Assembly: GCA_001595885.1 (NCBI GenBank)
Contig: LSSH01000106.1
Span: 1-9,533, forward strand
Origin: Candidatus Proteinoplasmatales archaeon SG8-5
Lineage (GTDB): Archaea > Thermoplasmatota > Thermoplasmata > SG8-5
Direction of reading: 5' to 3'
Length of the DNA: 9,533 nucleotides
Part shown: piece by piece, positions 6,358 through 9,533 of the stretch
Position numbering within the stretch: position 1 is the stretch's first letter
Layout: every line of letters starts with the position of its first letter
Translations under genes and position numbers: made by a program
Notes under the pieces: model-generated
The model's input: the letters and a program-made list of their open reading frames with translations, nothing else
What the model was told of the DNA's origin: nothing
Databases searched by the model: none

Positions 6358-6366
6358 CTTATATCC
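6358..6366 (+). promoter_or_regulatory. Probable TATA box for sepF
   Basis: CTTATATCC would place a start near 6388 and a leader of about 19 nt before the ATG at 6407. A second, stronger-looking element, TTTTATATC, lies about 40 bp upstream (6318-6326) and may give a second, longer transcript. The rest of 6183-6406 is AT-rich intergenic DNA in which I see no gene. Confidence 0.45.
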
Positions 6367-6406
6367 AGCAAATCCATTTGGGTTCATTAGATAGGATTGT
6401 GACTGT

Positions 6407-6778
6407 ATGACGGCGATGGGAAAGAGGAAACATTTACACAAGAGCCCTGCGAAGGAAGAGCAGTACATCGACCTCGGGGACATGGCGTTCGAGGACGAGA
6501 AGCTGGGAGCCCACTCGGGGCACATGATCAAGGTGGCCGAGATATACAGGTTCGAGGACATCAAGAACCTGACAAAGTACCTATACGAAGGCCACACGAT
6601 ACTCATCGATTACACGTCAATCTCCAATGACGACATGACGCTGAGACGGGTCATATCGGAGCTCAATTCCATTGCCGAGGACACAGGCGGCGACGTTGCA
6701 GGCGTCGGAAAGAACCTTCTCATGGCCACAAGTGCCGGGATGAAGATAGACAGGAATAAGATCCGCGGCAGTTACTAA
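6407..6778 (+). CDS. sepF: SepF-family cell division protein (archaeal FtsZ anchor)
   Basis: A 123-residue protein with a SepF/DUF552 core at about residues 36-120. Family landmarks are AEIYRFEDIKNLTKYLYEGHTILIDYTSI, the helix after NDD, and GGDVAGVGKNLLMATSAGMKIDRNKIRG. In archaea SepF binds FtsZ and tethers the division ring to the membrane. An in-frame TAG at 6392-6394 excludes a longer N-terminus; M4 (6416) is an alternative start. The first ~25 residues (MTAMGKRKHLHKSPAKEEQY...) are polar and basic, not the amphipathic membrane-targeting helix usual for SepF. No ftsZ is present in the window. A gap of 55 bp separates it from the thiolase gene on the same strand, so co-transcription is possible. 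Confidence 0.88.
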   Translation: MTAMGKRKHLHKSPAKEEQYIDLGDMAFEDEKLGAHSGHMIKVAEIYRFEDIKNLTKYLYEGHTILIDYTSISNDDMTLRRVISELNSIAEDTGGDVAGVGKNLLMATSAGMKIDRNKIRGSY

Positions 6779-6803
6779 GCTTATCCAAACCGCGTTCCAA
6801 AGA

Positions 6804-6813
6804 GTTAATATCA
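6804..6813 (+). promoter_or_regulatory. Possible TATA element for the tRNA thiolase gene (leaderless)
   Basis: GTTAATATCA is centred about 26 bp before the ATG at 6834, the spacing expected for transcription starting at the start codon. No Shine-Dalgarno sequence precedes the ATG. It may add an internal start to a sepF-thiolase transcript. Confidence 0.35.
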
Positions 6814-6833
6814 GGCCGACCTATCCAAAGCCA

Positions 6834-7748
6834 ATGACGGCGTGCCAGAAATGCTCCAAAGACTCGGTCATACACATCGATTACTCCGGAGCCGACCTCT
6901 GCGCAGACCATTTCATACAGTTCGTTGAAAAGCGCGTCCAGAAGGAGCTGAAACTCCAGGGCAAGCTGCCGAAGGATACGAAACTGGCCGTCGCCGTCTC
7001 CGGCGGCAAGGACTCCATGTCCCTGCTCCACATACTGCATGACATTTTCAAGAATCACAGGGGCGTCTCACTCGTCGTTCTATCGGTCGACGAGGGTCTG
7101 AAGGGCTACCGCGAGAATGCAATCGGGACCGTCTCCATGTTCTGCCAGGGCAACGGAATCCCGCACGAATTGCTCTCTTTCAAGGATGAGTTCGGCATCG
7201 AGATGGACGATGTCGCTGAGAAAGGGGGTGAACACAAGCCGTGTACCTATTGCGGTGTCCTCCGCCGCAGCCTTCTCAACCGCCGAGCCCGGGAGCTGGG
7301 CGCCGCCAAGATCGCGCTCGGTCACAATCTCGACGACATGGCGCAGAGCATCATGATGAACGTCGTCAACGGCGATGTCCACCGGTTGTTGCGCCTTGCT
7401 CCCCATGCCCTAATCCAGCCCGGTTTCGTCCCCCGAATTGTACCGATGAGAACCATCCCTGAGGCCGAGATAAGGCTGTATGCGGAACTGAAGGATGTCC
7501 CACACCTGGAGCGCCACTGCCCCTACCGTCCCAAGGCCCACCGCCTCGGTTTCTTGGAAATCATCGACCAACTCGAAGAAAGAACGCCCGGAACCAAGCA
7601 CTCCATTCTGTCCACTTACGACCAGATCATCGAGCCCCTGCGCGCCCACTACCCGCCCGCCGACCTCCTCGAGTGCAACCAATGCGGGGAACCGTCAATG
7701 GGGGATGAGTGCAAGGCGTGCGAGTTGATTGGAAAATTGAGGGATTGA
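6834..7748 (+). CDS. ncsA: tRNA 2-thiolation ATP pyrophosphatase, NcsA/TtuA (Ncs6) family
   Basis: A 304-residue, apparently complete member of the Ncs6/TtuA family, which adenylates and then thiolates uridine in tRNA using sulfur from a ubiquitin-like carrier. An N-terminal zinc site is C4, C7, C23 and H26. The PP-loop SGGKDS is intact at 56-61. C137 and C140 (CTYC) with C229 (HCPY) match the three cysteines that hold the iron-sulfur cluster in this family. GHNLDD is at 163-168. A C-terminal zinc finger uses C281, C284, C293 and C296. The CTYCGVLRR motif resembles the Ncs6/NcsA branch (wobble U34) more than the TtuA branch (U54), so the symbol is a judgement from motifs. The sulfur-carrier protein is not in the window. 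The start is supported by the zinc motif beginning at residue 4. Confidence 0.9.
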   Translation: MTACQKCSKDSVIHIDYSGADLCADHFIQFVEKRVQKELKLQGKLPKDTKLAVAVSGGKDSMSLLHILHDIFKNHRGVSLVVLSVDEGLKGYRENAIGTVSMFCQGNGIPHELLSFKDEFGIEMDDVAEKGGEHKPCTYCGVLRRSLLNRRARELGAAKIALGHNLDDMAQSIMMNVVNGDVHRLLRLAPHALIQPGFVPRIVPMRTIPEAEIRLYAELKDVPHLERHCPYRPKAHRLGFLEIIDQLEERTPGTKHSILSTYDQIIEPLRAHYPPADLLECNQCGEPSMGDECKACELIGKLRD

Positions 7749-7772
7749 GCCCCTCCCCACCCCCTATCCAAT

Positions 7773-7811
7773 GCGCTCCTCCGCTGGCCCTCCCCTACCT
7801 GCTCGGAGCGC
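7773..7811. terminator. Inverted repeat between convergent genes, possible 3' hairpin
   Basis: GCGCTCC (7773-7779) and GGAGCGC (7805-7811) are perfectly complementary around a 25-nt loop, between the ends of the thiolase and leuS genes. No T-tract follows on either strand, so it may be a 3'-end stabilising hairpin or chance. The gap just before it is a C-rich run with no gene. Confidence 0.25.
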
Positions 7812-7815
7812 TTGG

Positions 7816-9533
7816 TTACTCAACATAGATTGCCGGCTTGAACGGGTAAGCGACTCCGGCTCTTCCCTTCGGGTCGTACTTCGTTTCATCGTCTGCGACG
7901 TAGACCTCAACGTCGCAGCCGACCTCGTTTTTTAAGAATTCAATGGAATCCTTGATGTAGGCCGACTCGTCGATGTCCGTGGCGTATCGTTTCCTGTCGG
8001 CTTCGGTGAACTTGTTGGAGTCCTTTACGAACCTCGCCGCGAACTGGCTGACCTCCTTCGCGCGGTCCTTCATTTCCTCCTGGCCCATGGCGTACTGCAT
8101 CAGCTCCTTCATGTCGGCCTTTTCAAACTGAAGCTGGTCCATTCCGGCCTTGAACAGCTCTTTCTTCCAGGCCGGGGCAGTGTAGATGCACACCTTCTTC
8201 GGGGTGATGCCGGTGGTCTTGAGTATCTGCGCGATGTCCTCGCGCACGTTGATGAGGTATATCTCAGCGTTCTCAGCCTTTTCGTCTGCCGGGAACGCAT
8301 CCTCCCTCGGCAGTTGCGCTGCCGAGACTAGCCCTTCTCCCCTGGTGAGCTCCCAAAGTTCTTCCGCGATGTGGGGCGTGAACGGGCACAACAGGCGGAT
8401 CCAGGCGTTCAAAGCCTTTCCGATGAGGTCCTGGTTCGCCCCGCCCCTGCGCACGTACCAGCGCAGGTCCGCCATCATCTCGTAGTAGACGATATTGCTG
8501 GCGTCGCGTATCTCGTACTTGTCCATTGCCCTGTGGAATTCGGTGATGTGGGTGTTTAACCTTGACGACAGCCAGGCGTCCATGGGTCCTTCCGAGCCTT
8601 CCACGACCCCTAAGTCGTGGAAAAAGCTCCAGATCCGGTCGATGCGCTGCTTGTAGTTCTGGACGGAATCGTCCGACCACTCGAAGTCAGCGAAGGGGCT
8701 GGCAATGTTGGAGTAATACAGGCGGATGCCGTCCACTGTGAACCTCACCGCTGCGTCGGGAATTGGATGCGCGCCTCCCTTGGATTTGCTCATCTTGCCA
8801 CCTGTCATCATTATCCACCAGTTGACCACGATCCCCTGCGGCCAGTTCCGCTGAGGCATCACGGCGACGTGGTTCATCAGGAACACGGGGAAGTGAACTG
8901 TCATGTGCTCCTTGCCGCCGAGGTTGACGTCGAGCGGGTACCAGTAATCGAACTCTGCCTTTGCCTCGTCCAGTATGTCGTCGGGTATGCCGCAGATGGC
9001 CGAGACGTCCTCTTTATTGCCCCTACCGATGAACAGGTAATCGAAGAACTCCTCGGTCATGCTCTCGGGCCTCAGCTTTCCATCTGCAACCATGTGGGAT
9101 ATCGTGTAATAGGCGGGGTAGAGCGTTGAATCCGAGATCGGCTCGATTATCCAGCTCTCGTCGAACGGGAACGGCGTGCCGAACCAGTTGCCCTTGCGCA
9201 CGCAAGCGCGGTCCTGGAACCAGTCCAGGGTGTCGGGCAGGCTGTTGAAGTAATCGAGGGGCAGGATGTTCATCTGGCCTGCCCAGAACTTCGACTCCGA
9301 GGTCAGCTCGCGGTCCGAGTACTTGATGAACCACTGGTCCGGAATTTTCTTTATGATAACCTTCTCACCGCAGCGGCATATGACCTTCTCCGAGAGGTCG
9401 TGCATGACATCGGCTAGACCCTTCGCCAGCATCATGTCCTTGACCTCGTCCTTGGCCTTTGTCACAGGCATGCCGTTGTAATCGCCGCAGTTCTCGTTCA
9501 TGCGACCGGTGTGGAATCCGGCCTTGTAGATCT
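7816..9533 (-). CDS. leuS: Leucyl-tRNA synthetase, archaeal type (partial, N-terminus beyond right edge)
   Basis: Class I synthetase that charges tRNA-Leu. The frame continues upstream of the internal ATG at 9501 to the window edge (IYKAGFHTGR before the Met), so the true start lies outside; about 571 residues are present. Visible in order are the editing-side segment PVTKAKDEVKDMML with CRCG and IPDQWFIKYSDREL, the catalytic-domain segment GGKEHMTVHFPVFLMNHVAVMP and NWPQGIVVNWW, and KMSKSKG (codons near 8778-8798), which binds ATP and the tRNA 3' end. The helical anticodon-binding domain (LLCPFTPHIAEELWE) and the archaeal C-terminal region ending AIYVE follow. HIGH and the CP1 editing core are expected off the edge. 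The archaeal/eukaryotic-type family is about 900-970 residues, so some 350-400 residues are missing. It is convergent with the thiolase gene, 67 bp apart. Confidence 0.95.
   Translation of the reverse strand, partial: IYKAGFHTGRMNENCGDYNGMPVTKAKDEVKDMMLAKGLADVMHDLSEKVICRCGEKVIIKKIPDQWFIKYSDRELTSESKFWAGQMNILPLDYFNSLPDTLDWFQDRACVRKGNWFGTPFPFDESWIIEPISDSTLYPAYYTISHMVADGKLRPESMTEEFFDYLFIGRGNKEDVSAICGIPDDILDEAKAEFDYWYPLDVNLGGKEHMTVHFPVFLMNHVAVMPQRNWPQGIVVNWWIMMTGGKMSKSKGGAHPIPDAAVRFTVDGIRLYYSNIASPFADFEWSDDSVQNYKQRIDRIWSFFHDLGVVEGSEGPMDAWLSSRLNTHITEFHRAMDKYEIRDASNIVYYEMMADLRWYVRRGGANQDLIGKALNAWIRLLCPFTPHIAEELWELTRGEGLVSAAQLPREDAFPADEKAENAEIYLINVREDIAQILKTTGITPKKVCIYTAPAWKKELFKAGMDQLQFEKADMKELMQYAMGQEEMKDRAKEVSQFAARFVKDSNKFTEADRKRYATDIDESAYIKDSIEFLKNEVGCDVEVYVADDETKYDPKGRAGVAYPFKPAIYVE

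Overview
The window looks like a piece of an archaeal chromosome, most likely from an uncultured Thermoplasmata-type euryarchaeon. That placement is an inference. What is visible is archaeal ribosomal protein L15e, an archaeal-type leucyl-tRNA synthetase, SepF, an NcsA/TtuA-type tRNA thiolase, TATA-box promoters and genes that appear leaderless. There are no rRNA or tRNA genes, CRISPR arrays or transposases. Most of the window is housekeeping sequence; the secreted protein and the leader upstream of the L15e gene are the unusual parts.

Layout. (1) 1-1347, minus strand: a partial protein with two N-terminal zinc ribbons followed by about 300 residues of coiled coil, running off the left edge. 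(2) 1348-1500: a divergent promoter region. (3) 1501-2367, plus: a short ThiI relative whose ATP-binding PP-loop has decayed. (4) 2360-3145, minus: ribosomal protein L15e with a Lys/Ala/Pro-rich N-terminal tail; its 3' end overlaps the ThiI-like gene by 8 bp. (5) 3146-3383: no convincing protein gene, but a TATA box and a densely base-paired RNA element reading toward L15e. (6) 3384-6182, minus: a 932-residue secreted multidomain protein (signal peptide, LamG-like domain, CARDB-like domain interrupted by a glycosidase-type beta-propeller, Ig/Fn3-like domain, C-terminal tandem 'GW' domain). (7) 6183-6406: a divergent promoter region with a 27-bp operator-like dyad over the probable TATA box of the secreted-protein gene. 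(8) 6407-6778, plus: SepF, the archaeal FtsZ anchor. (9) 6834-7748, plus: the NcsA/TtuA-type tRNA thiolase. (10) 7816-9533, minus: the C-terminal part of leucyl-tRNA synthetase, continuing past the right edge.

How the genes relate. Translation dominates: L15e, LeuRS and NcsA-type thiolation, with the decayed ThiI relative as a possible tRNA-binding partner. SepF and the thiolase may be co-transcribed, although the thiolase has its own TATA-like element. The secreted protein is functionally separate and may be under its own repressor. The strongest candidates for something undescribed are the structured RNA before the L15e gene, the ThiI-like protein without a catalytic loop, and the propeller inserted inside a CARDB fold.
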